Counted from the first letter of the stretch, positions 32,066-41,571 are shown. The stretch: DNA of 64,000 nt from Cycloclasticus pugetii PS-1 (GCF_000384415.1 NZ_ARVU01000001.1:1674001-1738000), one strand, 5' to 3'. The notes: generated by a model from the letters alone, not told the origin. Numbers and translations are program-made.

Positions 32066-33322
32066 TTAATCTGCGTAAACAGGTAAACGTAAACAAATGG
32101 CCAATACTTTTTCCTTAACCGCTTGTTGAACGCTTTCGTTTTCAATGTCATCAAGAATGTCACACATCCAACCAGCAAGGTCTTTGCTGTCTTGTTCGCT
32201 AAAGCCGCGTGTTGTAATTGCTGGCGCACCTAAACGAATACCACTGGTCACAAAGGGTGACTGAGGGTCATTCGGTACAGAGTTTTTATTAGTCGTGATG
32301 TTTGCCGCTTCTAGGGCTGCTTCAGCTGCTTTACCGGTTAAGCCTTTGTCGATTAAATCAACCAAGAACAAGTGATTGTCTGTACCACCTGACACGATGT
32401 TATAACCACGTGCGATAAAGGTATCGGCCATCGCACTAGCATTGACTTTAACTTGTTTTTGGTAAGCTTTAAATTCAGGTGACAACGCTTCTTTAAAGGC
32501 CACTGCTTTCGCTGCAATCACATGCATCAGTGGGCCGCCTTGAGTACCGGGAAAGACCATTGAGTTTAATTTTTTCTCAATCTCAGGATTGGATTTGGCC
32601 AAAATTAAACCACCACGTGGGCCACGTAATGTTTTATGTGTGGTTGATGTAGTAACATCAGCAATCCCTACTGGGCTTGGGTATTCACCCGCCGCCACTA
32701 AACCGGCAACATGCGCCATATCTACAAATAAATACGCACCAACAGAATCCGCAATATCACGGAATTTTTGCCAGTCCATTACACGAGAATACGCAGAAAA
32801 ACCGGCTACAATCATTTTAGGTTTATGTTCGTTTGCCAGTGCTTGAATTTCTTCATAATCCACCTCGCCGGTTGCTTCATTTAAGCCGTATTGAACGGCA
32901 TTAAATATTTTGCCCGAGAAGTTTACTTTAGCTCCATGCGTGAGGTGCCCACCGTGCGCCAAACTCATCCCTAAAATGGTATCGCCTGCTTGTAAAAGTG
33001 CGAAATAAACTGCTGCATTGGCTTGTGAGCCCGCATGAGGTTGCACATTGGCATAATCTGCACCAAACAACTCTTTAACACGGTCAATAGCTAACTGCTC
33101 AGCAATATCCACATACTCACAACCACCATAATAGCGTTTACCTGGATAGCCTTCTGCATACTTATTAGTCAACATAGAACCCTGCGCCTGCATCACACGA
33201 GGACTCGCGTAGTTTTCAGATGCGATCAGCTCAATATGGTCTTCTTGGCGTTGCTCTTCTTGTTGAATAGACGCCCAAAGTTCGTCATCAAATCCTTCAA
33301 TGGTCATGCGCTTGTTGTACAT
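32066..33322 (-). CDS. glyA: Serine hydroxymethyltransferase
   Basis: 418 residues. The PLP lysine lies in [14 protein letters not shown] near residue 230; other motifs are [28 protein letters not shown] and [12 protein letters not shown]. It interconverts serine and glycine with tetrahydrofolate, supplying one-carbon units to the purine/riboflavin genes downstream. It is the first gene of the long operon running to pgpA. About 205 bases separate it from the divergent deacetylase gene and should contain both promoters. Confidence 0.98.
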   Translation of the reverse strand: MYNKRMTIEGFDDELWASIQQEEQRQEDHIELIASENYASPRVMQAQGSMLTNKYAEGYPGKRYYGGCEYVDIAEQLAIDRVKELFGADYANVQPHAGSQANAAVYFALLQAGDTILGMSLAHGGHLTHGAKVNFSGKIFNAVQYGLNEATGEVDYEEIQALANEHKPKMIVAGFSAYSRVMDWQKFRDIADSVGAYLFVDMAHVAGLVAAGEYPSPVGIADVTTSTTHKTLRGPRGGLILAKSNPEIEKKLNSMVFPGTQGGPLMHVIAAKAVAFKEALSPEFKAYQKQVKVNASAMADTFIARGYNIVSGGTDNHLFLVDLIDKGLTGKAAEAALEAANITTNKNSVPNDPQSPFVTSGIRLGAPAITTRGFSEQDSKDLAGWMCDILDDIENESVQQAVKEKVLAICLRLPVYAD

Positions 33323-33528
33323 TTAGTTTCCTCGTGCCGTTTCCAACGTCGTTAATTAAATAAAAAAGCGAATTCTACATCATATTGTGGTTACAAGGCT
33401 ATTTTTAGCAGAAAGCACACAAGAACTTTGAAAAACCAACACCAATTGGCATCCTAAAGCCTGATCAACGCATGCTCAAGTTCTTTAATGTATATTATTA
33501 ACATCATAAACTACCGGACCAATGTTGT

Positions 33529-34461
33529 ATGAGAACGGCCTACATCACGCATGCTGATTTAATTAAACATGACATGGGGGATGGACACCCAGAAAGGTCA
33601 AGTCGCCTATATGCCATTCAAGATCAATTAAAACACCAACAGCTTTGGGACCTTTTAGAGCATATTGAGGCGCCAAATGTCGAGCAAGCCGCTTTATTGC
33701 GAGTTCATAGCCAGCAACACCTTGAATATATAGTTGATAACGCCCCTGGCAGCGGGCAAGCGCTCTTTCAAATCACCCCTGATACGCTAATGAACGAACA
33801 TAGCCTAGACGCTGCGCTAAAAGCTGCAGGCGCAGGCACCACTGCGGTTGACCTTATTATGGACAAGCAAATAGAAAACGCTTTTTGTGCTGTTCGGCCA
33901 CCGGGGCACCATGCGGAAAGGTCCAAATCAATGGGCTTTTGTTTTTTCAACAATATTGCTGTTGCGGCTGCACACGCTCTTGAAAAACACACACTAGATC
34001 GTATTGCCATTGTTGACTTTGATGTCCACCAAGGTAATGGCACACAGGAAATTTTTGAGGCAGATGATCGCGTGCTATTTTGCTCAAGCTATGAGCACCC
34101 TCTGTTTCCATTTTCTAATCGCCCGAGCATCCCCAACAAGCTCATTAACACGCCTTTAAAGTCAGGCTCAACAGGGGCAGAGTTCCGCGCTCAGGTACAA
34201 CAACATTGGTTACCCGCCTTACATGCTTTTAAACCACAGTTTATTTTTATATCGGCCGGCTTTGATGCACACTGGGAAGATGATATCGCGACCCTGTGTT
34301 TTCAAGATCAAGACTTTGCTTGGGTAACACAGGAAATCATAGCGATTGCACGGCGCTACTCGCACAATCGCATTGTTTCTGTACTCGAAGGCGGTTACGC
34401 ACTAAAAGCATTGGGACGTAGTGCCGAACAACACATACGTGCTCTAATGCAATTGAGCTAA
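33529..34461 (+). CDS. Histone deacetylase-superfamily (AcuC/class II-like) deacetylase
   Basis: 310 residues, the size of bacterial class II HDAC-like proteins. Motifs in order: GDGHPERSSRL, RPPGHHAERSKSMGFCFFNN (catalytic His pair; read as RPPGHHAE), IVDFDVHQGNGTQ (zinc Asp and His), ISAGFDAHWED (zinc Asp) and LEGGYAL. It removes acetyl groups from protein lysines, or possibly from polyamines. It ends one base before the convergent Pat-type acetyltransferase, so the pair may be writer and eraser of the same marks. The true substrate is unknown. Confidence 0.88.
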   Translation: MRTAYITHADLIKHDMGDGHPERSSRLYAIQDQLKHQQLWDLLEHIEAPNVEQAALLRVHSQQHLEYIVDNAPGSGQALFQITPDTLMNEHSLDAALKAAGAGTTAVDLIMDKQIENAFCAVRPPGHHAERSKSMGFCFFNNIAVAAAHALEKHTLDRIAIVDFDVHQGNGTQEIFEADDRVLFCSSYEHPLFPFSNRPSIPNKLINTPLKSGSTGAEFRAQVQQHWLPALHAFKPQFIFISAGFDAHWEDDIATLCFQDQDFAWVTQEIIAIARRYSHNRIVSVLEGGYALKALGRSAEQHIRALMQLS

Positions 34462-34462
34462 A

Positions 34463-37165
34463 TCAACTGTTTGACGCTTCGCGATTTAATAACAGCTTCA
34501 CCGTCACCACCCCGGGTTCATTATGCTGACTTTGCATCGTAAAGCCGGCTCTTTTACACAGATCTAGCATGACTTTGTTTTCTGCCAACACTGAACCATA
34601 CACCTCCTTAAGCCCTCTTGATTCGGCGTAATGAATAATCCTCTTCAACAATAACGTACCCAAGCCTTGTCGGCCAACGACATGATTAACAATTAAAGAA
34701 AACTCGGCCCTTGGTTCAAATGCATCTGATATTAAGCGCACCACGGCGTACAGCTTCCAGTTTTTTTGTGTTCTTGGGTCCGTTATAACCAACGCCATTT
34801 CACGGTCATAATCAATTTGCGAAAAACGTGCTGCCATGGGGTGACTCATCGTCTTTATTGCATTAAAAAATCTAAACCGTATCTCTTCTTTGGTTAACTG
34901 ATTAAAGTTTTCTATCAGCGCCGGTTCATCCTCTGGTCTCACCGGTCTCAATTCGTAGGTTTTACCGGACGCAAGCGTTATTTTCTCTTCAAGATCATGT
35001 GGGTAAGGGTGTATAGCCAGCCTGTTCGTCTTCACCTCACTTTTTATAGAAATACGTATGCGGGCATCGAGCGCAACAACACCCTGACTATTAACCAGCA
35101 ACGGATTAACATCCAACTCAACTAAGCGATCAAAATCCACAACTAATTGAGAGAGTTTAATCAGTGTTAACAAAAGCGCATCCATATCAACAGCTTCTCG
35201 ATCACGATAACCTTTTAGCAGATGATAAATTTTCGTCCTCACCACCATATCTTTTGCTAACTTAAGGTTCAATGGAGGCAAGGCTAGCGCTTTATCGTTA
35301 TACACTTCAACCGCTGTACCCCCCTGGCCAAACATTAAAACCGGACCAAATGTTGGGTCATTTAACACACCTAAGATCACCTCATGCGCGTCTTTATAAT
35401 TAGCCATATTTTGAACAAAAAAGCCTTCTATTTGCGCATCTGGCCGACGATGTTGAACCGTATTTTGAATATCTAGCACGGCTTGTTTTACCGCTGCCTC
35501 ACTCGCCAAGTTCAGCGCAACGCCTTGAACATCTGATTTATGAAGAATATCGGGAGAAAATATTTTTACCGCCACTGGGTACCCAAGCTCTGTCGCAAAA
35601 CTGACAGCCTCTTCGGCTGTCGTAGCTAGGCGTGTTGTTACCGTCGGAATACCATAGGCTGCCAACACCTGCTTTGCTTCCATTTCATTAAGCCATTCGC
35701 GCTTTTGCGCTACCGCTTTGTCAACAATAGACTGTGCTGTCTTAACGTCAAACTCTAAATCTTCTGTCAGCGCGGGCGGTGTTTCCATCAAAATTTTCTG
35801 GTTTTGACGATAATGTACTAAATACATAAATGAATTAACCGCCGATTCAGGCGTTGCATAACTCGGAATACCTCGCTCAGCAAACAAGGAACGACTTGCT
35901 TCGGCGGTTGCACTACCCACCCAACTGGTGAGCACACATTTTTTACCTGTTGCAGCAATATCAGCCACAACCTTCGCTATATCAATGCTTGATGAAACAG
36001 CCGTCGGACAATTCAAGACCAATATCGCACCAATATTTTCATCCTCTTGAAGAACACCCAAGGCGGCAGCATAACGGTCTGGTCCAGCATCACCAATAAT
36101 GTCGATAGGGTTTGCACCCGACCATGTTTTTGGCAACACCTTATCAAGCTTTTGTTTGCTGACATCTGACAGCTGCGCTAACACCCCACCTGATTGAACC
36201 AATGCGTCTGTTGCCAATACACCCATACCACCACCATTTGTCAAAATGGCTAAGCCACTCTTATCCAGTGGTTTAACCGATGTCAGTGATGCAGCAGCAT
36301 AAAAAAGCTCACTCATCCCATTGACCCTAAGTAAGCCTGAACGATCAAAAACAGCTTGATAGACATCATCAGAACCTGCCATTGCTCCCGTATGAGACGC
36401 TACTGCTTTACTGCCCGCATCTGAGCGACCCACTTTCAGCACAACAATCGGCTTCGTCCTAGAGGCGGCCCTTGCTGCTGAAATAAAGCGCCTCGCATGC
36501 TGAACCGATTCCATGTAAATAACAATAGCTTCCGTTTCTGAGTCCATTGACATTGCATCTAAGACCTCTCCAAATGTAATATCAGCCATATCCCCCAGTG
36601 ACACTAAATGAGAAAAACCGATACCGCGACCACATGCCCAGTCAATAATCGAGGTTAACATGGCGCCTGATTGAGAAATGACACCAATCTTTCCTTTGTT
36701 AGGCATTAAATGGCTAAAACTCGCATTTAATTTGTTAATCGGTGAGATAACCCCTAAACAATTCGGCCCTATAATTCTCACATTATATTGACGCGCCTCT
36801 TTCAACATTTGCGCCTCAAGATCTTTACCACCGGTGCCATTGCCTTCAGAAAAGCCAGCGGTAATGACAACAACACTTCTTGTCCCTTTTTGCCCTAGTT
36901 CAGCAATTAACCCCGGCACAGTCTTAGGTGGTGAAACAATAACCGCTAAATCCGCTGCAGATTCAAGTTCATCTACCGAGGCACTACAAGGAAGATCGAG
37001 TACACGTTTATACTTAGGGTTAACAATACTGATATTGTCTTTCGCCATACCGCCAGACAATAAGTTTTGAACAATGATCTTACCGAGTGAGCCATCACGT
37101 GAACTGGCGCCGATAACAACAATTGTTTGAGGAGCAATAAAGCTCGACATTCTGTTTTCAGTCAT
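34463..37165 (-). CDS. Pat/PatZ-type protein lysine acetyltransferase (acyl-CoA synthetase domain plus GNAT)
   Basis: 900 residues. A CoA-binding domain (VIGASSRDGSLGKII near 16) and a ligase-like domain (SHTGAMAGSDDVYQA near 255) come first. An ATP-grasp domain follows (FFVQNMANYKDAHEVILG in parts; VELDVNPLLV). The last ~165 residues are a GNAT acetyltransferase (RPVRPEDEPALIENF, GRQGLGTLLLKRII). This is the Salmonella Pat / E. coli PatZ layout. That protein acetylates and inactivates acetyl-CoA synthetase and other enzymes. The His in SHTGA, catalytic in ADP-forming synthetases, is present, so synthetase activity cannot be excluded. Confidence 0.88.
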   Translation of the reverse strand: MTENRMSSFIAPQTIVVIGASSRDGSLGKIIVQNLLSGGMAKDNISIVNPKYKRVLDLPCSASVDELESAADLAVIVSPPKTVPGLIAELGQKGTRSVVVITAGFSEGNGTGGKDLEAQMLKEARQYNVRIIGPNCLGVISPINKLNASFSHLMPNKGKIGVISQSGAMLTSIIDWACGRGIGFSHLVSLGDMADITFGEVLDAMSMDSETEAIVIYMESVQHARRFISAARAASRTKPIVVLKVGRSDAGSKAVASHTGAMAGSDDVYQAVFDRSGLLRVNGMSELFYAAASLTSVKPLDKSGLAILTNGGGMGVLATDALVQSGGVLAQLSDVSKQKLDKVLPKTWSGANPIDIIGDAGPDRYAAALGVLQEDENIGAILVLNCPTAVSSSIDIAKVVADIAATGKKCVLTSWVGSATAEASRSLFAERGIPSYATPESAVNSFMYLVHYRQNQKILMETPPALTEDLEFDVKTAQSIVDKAVAQKREWLNEMEAKQVLAAYGIPTVTTRLATTAEEAVSFATELGYPVAVKIFSPDILHKSDVQGVALNLASEAAVKQAVLDIQNTVQHRRPDAQIEGFFVQNMANYKDAHEVILGVLNDPTFGPVLMFGQGGTAVEVYNDKALALPPLNLKLAKDMVVRTKIYHLLKGYRDREAVDMDALLLTLIKLSQLVVDFDRLVELDVNPLLVNSQGVVALDARIRISIKSEVKTNRLAIHPYPHDLEEKITLASGKTYELRPVRPEDEPALIENFNQLTKEEIRFRFFNAIKTMSHPMAARFSQIDYDREMALVITDPRTQKNWKLYAVVRLISDAFEPRAEFSLIVNHVVGRQGLGTLLLKRIIHYAESRGLKEVYGSVLAENKVMLDLCKRAGFTMQSQHNEPGVVTVKLLLNREASNS

Positions 37166-37435
37166 GTTCCTTCCTTAAAATAAAATTATTTGTGCAATGC
37201 AATATAATAAGATTGTAATACGCATTTATCTAATTTATAAGAAAAAACCACCTATATCGCAGCCTAATCTGATATTTACGCCTATAACACCACCCAATCA
37301 TTGTATAAAATATCTATCAATAACTATGCGCACCAACTCGCCATTAAACGAGCCGCGCCATAAACGATTAATACGCGTTTAACTATGTTTACTACCCTTA
37401 GAAAAAGTCTTATTTAAATAATAAACGGATTACAA

Positions 37436-39103
37436 ATGGCTCAATATATCTACACCATGAACGGCGTTAGTAAAGTCGTTCCCCCTAAACGTAAAATTCT
37501 TACTGATATTTATTTATCGTTTTACCCCGGCGCTAAAATTGGTGTTTTGGGTCTAAATGGCTCAGGTAAATCGACCCTGCTAAAAATTATGGCTGGGTTA
37601 GACACCGAAATAGAGGGCGAAGCGCGCCCACAGCCAGGCATTAAAATTGGCTACCTCGCCCAAGAACCGCAATTAGACGAAAGCAAGGACGTACGCGCTA
37701 ACATTGAAGAAGCGTTAGGTGACCTCACCAATGCTCAAGCTGAATTAGACGCTGTATATGCCGCTTATGCCGAGCCCGATGCTGACTTTGACGCCCTAGC
37801 AAAAAAACAGGCCGAGTTAGAAAACATCCTGCAAGCTGGTGATGGCCACGACACCGATCGCACCATGGAAATTGCCGCAGATGCCCTACGCCTACCGCCA
37901 TGGGATGCCGATGTGAGCAAACTATCAGGGGGTGAAAAACGCCGCGTTGCGCTGTGTAAATTATTACTTTCAAAACCCGATATGTTGCTGCTTGATGAAC
38001 CAACCAACCACTTAGATGCTGAATCTGTGGCATGGTTAGAACGCTTCTTGCACGATTTTACCGGTACCGTAGTTGCCGTTACCCATGACCGTTATTTTTT
38101 AGATAACGTTGCCGGGTGGATTTTAGAACTCGATCGCGGACGCGGCATTCCTTGGGAAGGCAATTACTCATCATGGTTAGAACAAAAAGACGCACGACTA
38201 GAGCAAGAACAAAAAGCCGAAGCTTCACAAAAACGTTCCATTAAAAAAGAACTTGAATGGGTACGTTCAAACCCGAAAGGCCGCCATGCCAAAAGCAAAG
38301 CACGTATGGCACGCTTTGATGACTTGCAATCCAAAGAGTTCCAAAAACGCAGCGAAACACAGGAAATTTACATACCACCCGGCCCACGCTTGGGTGATTC
38401 GGTGATAGAAGCCGTTAACATCAGCAAAGCCTTTGGTGACCGCGTGTTATTCGACAACTTAAACTTTAATCTGCCACAAGGTGGCATCGTGGGGATTATT
38501 GGTGCCAACGGCGCAGGTAAATCCACCCTATTCAAAATGATGGGCGGGTTAGAAGAAGCCACCAGCGGCGACATTAAAATGGGTGAAACCGTAAAACTCG
38601 CCTACGTAGACCAATCACGCGAAAACTTAGACGACAACAAAACCGTATTCGAAGAAATATCAGAAGGTAACGACGTGATTACCGTTGGCACTTACGAAAC
38701 CCCATCACGCGCTTATGTTGGACGCTTTAACTTTAAAGGATCTGACCAACAAAAACGCATGGGCGACCTATCCGGTGGTGAACGTAACCGTGTGCATTTA
38801 GCTAAAGTACTGAAAGAAGGCGGTAATGTATTACTGCTGGATGAACCGACTAATGATTTAGACATTGAAACCCTGCGCGCACTAGAAGAAGCCCTACTCA
38901 GCTTCCCCGGTTGCGCCGTGGTCATCTCGCATGATCGCTGGTTCTTAGACCGCATAGCCACCCACATGCTTGCCTTTGAAGGCGATAGTAATGTAGTCTG
39001 GTTTGAAGGTAATTATGAAGAATATGAAGCCGATTTAAAACGCCGACTGGGTGTAGAAGCAGATCAACCTAAAAGGTTAAAATATAAAAAGTTGGCGGGG
39101 TAG
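37436..39103 (+). CDS. ettA: Energy-dependent translational throttle protein EttA
   Basis: 555 residues, an ABC-F ATPase without membrane domain. First cassette: Walker [10 protein letters not shown] near 40, signature [11 protein letters not shown] near 163, [11 protein letters not shown]. The arm and linker are EKLWVRS-like ([22 protein letters not shown]). Second cassette: GANGAGKST near 359, [22 protein letters not shown]. It binds the ribosomal E site and throttles initiation when ADP is high. A decayed copy of its last 30 codons lies 440 bases downstream. The 270-base gap upstream shows no other gene. Confidence 0.96.
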   Translation: MAQYIYTMNGVSKVVPPKRKILTDIYLSFYPGAKIGVLGLNGSGKSTLLKIMAGLDTEIEGEARPQPGIKIGYLAQEPQLDESKDVRANIEEALGDLTNAQAELDAVYAAYAEPDADFDALAKKQAELENILQAGDGHDTDRTMEIAADALRLPPWDADVSKLSGGEKRRVALCKLLLSKPDMLLLDEPTNHLDAESVAWLERFLHDFTGTVVAVTHDRYFLDNVAGWILELDRGRGIPWEGNYSSWLEQKDARLEQEQKAEASQKRSIKKELEWVRSNPKGRHAKSKARMARFDDLQSKEFQKRSETQEIYIPPGPRLGDSVIEAVNISKAFGDRVLFDNLNFNLPQGGIVGIIGANGAGKSTLFKMMGGLEEATSGDIKMGETVKLAYVDQSRENLDDNKTVFEEISEGNDVITVGTYETPSRAYVGRFNFKGSDQQKRMGDLSGGERNRVHLAKVLKEGGNVLLLDEPTNDLDIETLRALEEALLSFPGCAVVISHDRWFLDRIATHMLAFEGDSNVVWFEGNYEEYEADLKRRLGVEADQPKRLKYKKLAG

Positions 39104-39188
39104 AAAAATTCATTCATGGGGCTATCGAATATCAATTTGATTGCCCCTATGATTTCGCACCATAAACACCATTAAAAAAGGACGATTA

Positions 39189-39536
39189 ATGCTCAACTCA
39201 TCCAAAAGCCGTCAAATAATCTATGCTTTATTTGCTTTAGCGGGCGTCACGTTAACGTCGTACTTTAATATTCAATATATGCTTGAACAGGGTGGGTTTT
39301 CACTTAGTCATTTTATTCATCAGGCCTATATTAACAATGCCTCAAGCTCTTTAACCAATGATGTGCTGGTTATCTGGGGCGCTTTTATTGTTTGGTCATT
39401 TGTTGAAGCTCGCCGCCTCTCAATGGCTCGATGGTGGGTGTATATTCTACTAACGGCTACCGTTGCGGTGGCTTTTGCAGTACCCGTTTTTCTATTAATG
39501 CGCGAGCGACGCTTAGCAGAGATGAATATCGATTGA
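39189..39536 (+). CDS. DUF2834-family small membrane protein
   Basis: 115 residues with three hydrophobic helices (about 10-30, 55-75, 82-104) and the DUF2834-like centre VIWGAFIVWSFVEARRL. Function unknown. AAAAAGGA lies just upstream of the ATG. It sits between the end of ettA and a decayed copy of the ettA 3' end, which suggests it arrived as an insertion or by recombination at that point. Confidence 0.7.
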   Translation: MLNSSKSRQIIYALFALAGVTLTSYFNIQYMLEQGGFSLSHFIHQAYINNASSSLTNDVLVIWGAFIVWSFVEARRLSMARWWVYILLTATVAVAFAVPVFLLMRERRLAEMNID

Positions 39537-39544
39537 TAATGAGT

Positions 39545-39629
39545 GAAGACTACGAGGCTGTTTAAAACGCAGACTAGACGCAGAAACAGCTCAAGCTCGT
39601 CGACTTAAATATTAAATTTGGCGGGGTAA
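39545..39629 (+). pseudogene. Decayed duplicate of the ettA 3' end
   Basis: After allowing for one missing base (GCTGTTTAAAACGC for GCTGATTTAAAACGC), this reads [20 protein letters not shown] then LKY and a stop. It lines up with the true ettA ending [28 protein letters not shown] at 39018-39103. The following bases TTTGGCGGGGTAA also match the real end TTGGCGGGGTAG. The wording differs at many positions, so it is an old or foreign copy rather than a recent duplication. No intact 5' part is present. Confidence 0.8.
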
Positions 39630-39639
39630 AAAAGCTTAT

Positions 39640-39832
39640 TGATATGTGGGATTAAATCCCACCATTTAAATTCAAGAGACCAATGGAATGGAAATAATAT
39701 ATAAATATTACAAAAAGTTAAGCCCCTTTATTTAAATCAACCAAATAAAACTATCGGGATTCCCGGTAATACTGTTTTGTGGGATGCAATCCCATAAAAC
39801 ATACTGTTAACTGTACATGGATGGATTGAATC
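39640..39832 (+). other. Intergenic stretch with short hairpins
   Basis: This AT-rich stretch has no gene. It contains two similar small inverted repeats: GTGGGATTAAATCCCAC (39645-39661) and TTTTGTGGGATGCAATCCCATAAAA around 39775-39799, plus CGGGATTCCCG near 39753. They lack long T runs, so their role is unclear. Confidence 0.5.
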
Positions 39833-40342
39833 TTGGTTGAACAATTTGCAGTAATCGTTGGACTAATTTCAGCCTTCTCAGCAGGAAGGGAACTAAATAA
39901 GGCTACAGATATGGCTGAGTTTCAGTCGTGGTTGATTGAACACAACCATCAAGATATTCTTGCTCTTATCACTGAAAGTAATAAATCAAGCAGATTCGTA
40001 AAAGCCTATCTCAACCAACAGGTTCCTGAGATTCAGGGAAAACTAGATAAGCTAATATATCTAGTAGAGAATTTAGCTGGTGAGGATGGTTCTGATGAGC
40101 TGGAATTTACAGGTCATCATTATTTAAAGGGAATATTAAGGTGTTCGTTTGAAAATATTTTTAATTCTAATCTGTCGTCGAATGACTTTGATATCGCTTA
40201 TACGTATGTTACTGATTGGATAGGTGACAGCGCTCGATATAATGAGTATGTTCTTGAGAAAATGGTTAGAGAGTCTTTGAAAAGAAAAAATACTATTTCA
40301 CAATTGATAGATAAATATTGGTTTGATTTGGTCGGTGGTTAG
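39833..40342 (+). CDS. Hypothetical protein
   Basis: 169 residues, not recognised. The frame opens at TTG with no clear ribosome binding site. The ATG at codon 27 (MAEFQSW) is an alternative start. The first 15 residues are mildly hydrophobic (FAVIVGLISAFSAG); the rest is soluble, acidic and helical in look, ending YWFDLVGG. The AT-rich codon use and the position between the ettA remnant and the duplicated toxin-antitoxin segment suggest an accessory gene. No function is proposed. Confidence 0.5.
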   Translation: MVEQFAVIVGLISAFSAGRELNKATDMAEFQSWLIEHNHQDILALITESNKSSRFVKAYLNQQVPEIQGKLDKLIYLVENLAGEDGSDELEFTGHHYLKGILRCSFENIFNSNLSSNDFDIAYTYVTDWIGDSARYNEYVLEKMVRESLKRKNTISQLIDKYWFDLVGG

Positions 40343-40528
40343 AGCAATTCATAAGACCTTATTGAGAGAAAAAGAGAAAAATAGGGTCAGGTCTTGCAAT
40401 CACACATTTCTGTTTTTCAAGTTACTTGACGAAATCAAGGGGCGGTCAGCTTAGTTTCTTCAAAAATAAGCTCCCCTTTACTCCCAACTTAGCTTTTAAC
40501 GCTTTGATTTTTAAAAGACTTGAATTTA

Positions 40529-40546
40529 CGTACGCTTAGGCGTACG
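40529..40546 (+). promoter_or_regulatory. Likely antitoxin operator, copy A
   Basis: Two CGTACG palindromes separated by CTTAGG, 12 bases centre to centre, 22 bases before the antitoxin ATG. YefM/YoeB repress E. coli yefM through TGTACA palindromes with the same 12-base centre spacing. The GTAC core is shared. Confidence 0.65.
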
Positions 40547-40568
40547 CTTCGCTTGGAGGTAAAATATT

Positions 40569-40811
40569 ATGACCATATTAAACGTTACTGAAGCTAGATC
40601 CAAACTGTACAGTCTTATAGATGAGACTACTGAAACACACCAACCTGTCATCATTACAGGAAAAAGAGGTAATGCCGTTTTAGTGGCAGAAGAAGACTGG
40701 AACGCCATCTCTGAAACGCTTAACTTGTTATCCGTTCCTGGCATGCGAGAGTCTATCCAAGAGGGATTGAAACAAGACCTATCTAAAAGCTCTAAGGAGC
40801 TTGATTGGTGA
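40569..40811 (+). CDS. YefM/Phd-family antitoxin, copy A
   Basis: 80 residues. The N-terminal DNA-binding fold MTILNVTEARSKLYSLID and VIITGKRGNAVLVAEEDW are typical of YefM/Axe antitoxins; the acidic C-terminus would wrap the toxin. The start is preceded by TTGGAGG. It is almost identical to copy B (one residue differs near the C-terminus: Lys for Glu in DLSKSSKELDW). Its partner toxin is truncated, so this copy may act only as extra antitoxin. Confidence 0.88.
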   Translation: MTILNVTEARSKLYSLIDETTETHQPVIITGKRGNAVLVAEEDWNAISETLNLLSVPGMRESIQEGLKQDLSKSSKELDW

Positions 40812-40885
40812 CTTGGGCGCTACTCTATACAAAACAAGCTCAAAAAGATGCCAGGAAGCTTTCTTCTGAACTTAAGAGTAAATAA
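40808..40885 (+). pseudogene. Truncated Txe/YoeB toxin, copy A
   Basis: It starts at GTG overlapping the antitoxin stop by 4 bases (GTGA) and reads MTWALLYTKQAQKDARKLSS, then ELKSK and a TAA. The matching intact toxin in copy B is 86 residues. The break falls exactly where repeat copy B begins, so the tandem duplication cut the gene. The lost part includes the C-terminal catalytic residues. Confidence 0.88.
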
Positions 40886-41031
40886 TAGGGTCAGGTCTTG
40901 CAATCAGGCATTTCTATTTTTCAAATTACTCGACGAAATCAAGGGGCGGTCAGCTTAGTTTCTTCAAAAATAAGCTTCCCTATACCCCCAACTTAGCTTT
41001 AACGCTTTGATTTTTAAAAGACTTGAATTTA

Positions 41032-41049
41032 CGTACGTTTAGGCGTACG
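41032..41049 (+). promoter_or_regulatory. Likely antitoxin operator, copy B
   Basis: CGTACG, six bases (TTTAGG), CGTACG. Same spacing and place as in copy A, with one changed spacer base. Confidence 0.65.
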
Positions 41050-41071
41050 CTTAGCTTGGAGGTAAAATATT

Positions 41072-41314
41072 ATGACCATATTAAATGTTACTGAAGCTAG
41101 ATCTAAACTGTACAGTCTTATAGATGAGACTACTGAAACACACCAACCTGTCATCATTACAGGAAAAAGAGGTAATGCCGTTTTAGTGGCAGAAGAAGAC
41201 TGGAACGCCATCTCTGAAACGCTTAACTTGCTATCCGTTCCTGGCATGAGAGAATCTATCCAAGAGGGATTGAAACAAGACCTATCCGAAAGCTCTAAGG
41301 AGCTTGATTGGTGA
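41072..41314 (+). CDS. YefM/Phd-family antitoxin, copy B
   Basis: 80 residues, nearly identical to copy A, with its own TTGGAGG ribosome site. It neutralises the toxin encoded next, with which it overlaps by 4 bases (GTGA), and should repress the operon by binding the CGTACG palindromes. Complete and probably functional. Confidence 0.9.
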   Translation: MTILNVTEARSKLYSLIDETTETHQPVIITGKRGNAVLVAEEDWNAISETLNLLSVPGMRESIQEGLKQDLSESSKELDW

Positions 41315-41571
41315 CTTGGGAGCTACTCTATACAAAACAAGCTCAAAAAGATGCTAGGAAGCTTTCTTCTGAACTTAAGAATAACGCAAAACCTCTTCTA
41401 GATATAATTCAAAAAGACCCTTACCAAAACCCACCACCCTATGAAAAGTTGGTTGGCGATTTATCCGGTGCATATTCACGTCGCATCAACATTCAGCATA
41501 GGCTTGTTTACCAAATATACGAAAAGGAACATAGTATAAAAGTAATCAGGCTTTGGACTCACTATGAATAA
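41311..41571 (+). CDS. Txe/YoeB-family toxin
   Basis: 86 residues from the GTG at 41311. It is a RelE-superfamily mRNA interferase of the Txe type: FTKQAQKDA-like start (LLYTKQAQKDARKL), central NPPPYEKLVGDL, then GAYSRRINIQHRLVYQI and the ending RLWTHYE, which carries the usual catalytic His/Tyr. It cleaves mRNA in the ribosomal A site when its antitoxin is degraded. It is the only intact toxin of the duplicated locus. Confidence 0.92.
   Translation: MTWELLYTKQAQKDARKLSSELKNNAKPLLDIIQKDPYQNPPPYEKLVGDLSGAYSRRINIQHRLVYQIYEKEHSIKVIRLWTHYE

Larger units (their letters stand above)
40382..40877 (+). repeat. Tandem repeat unit, copy A
   Basis: About 496 bases repeated at a 503-base offset at 40886-41380. 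The unit begins with TAGGGTCAGGTCTTGCAATC and covers the promoter region, the antitoxin gene and the first ~23 codons of the toxin. The copies differ by scattered substitutions (for example AATCACACATTTC against AATCAGGCATTTC), so the duplication is not brand new. Confidence 0.9.
40886..41380 (+). repeat. Tandem repeat unit, copy B
   Basis: Second copy of the segment at 40382-40877, starting with the same TAGGGTCAGGTCTTGCAATC and running through the operator and antitoxin into the toxin. Here the toxin continues past the repeat end and is complete. Confidence 0.9.

Noticed and set aside
28515-33528. FMN riboswitch upstream of riboflavin genes
   Set aside because: The gaps before ribH, ribBA, ribE and glyA are short and show no RFN-element core that I can recognise.
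37197-37382. Open frame of 61 codons upstream of ettA
   Set aside because: AT-rich composition, no ribosome site and no family features; probably just the promoter region.
39645-39799. Paired GGGAT/ATCCC hairpins as integron attC sites
   Set aside because: They lack the conserved attC core sites, and no integrase is present.
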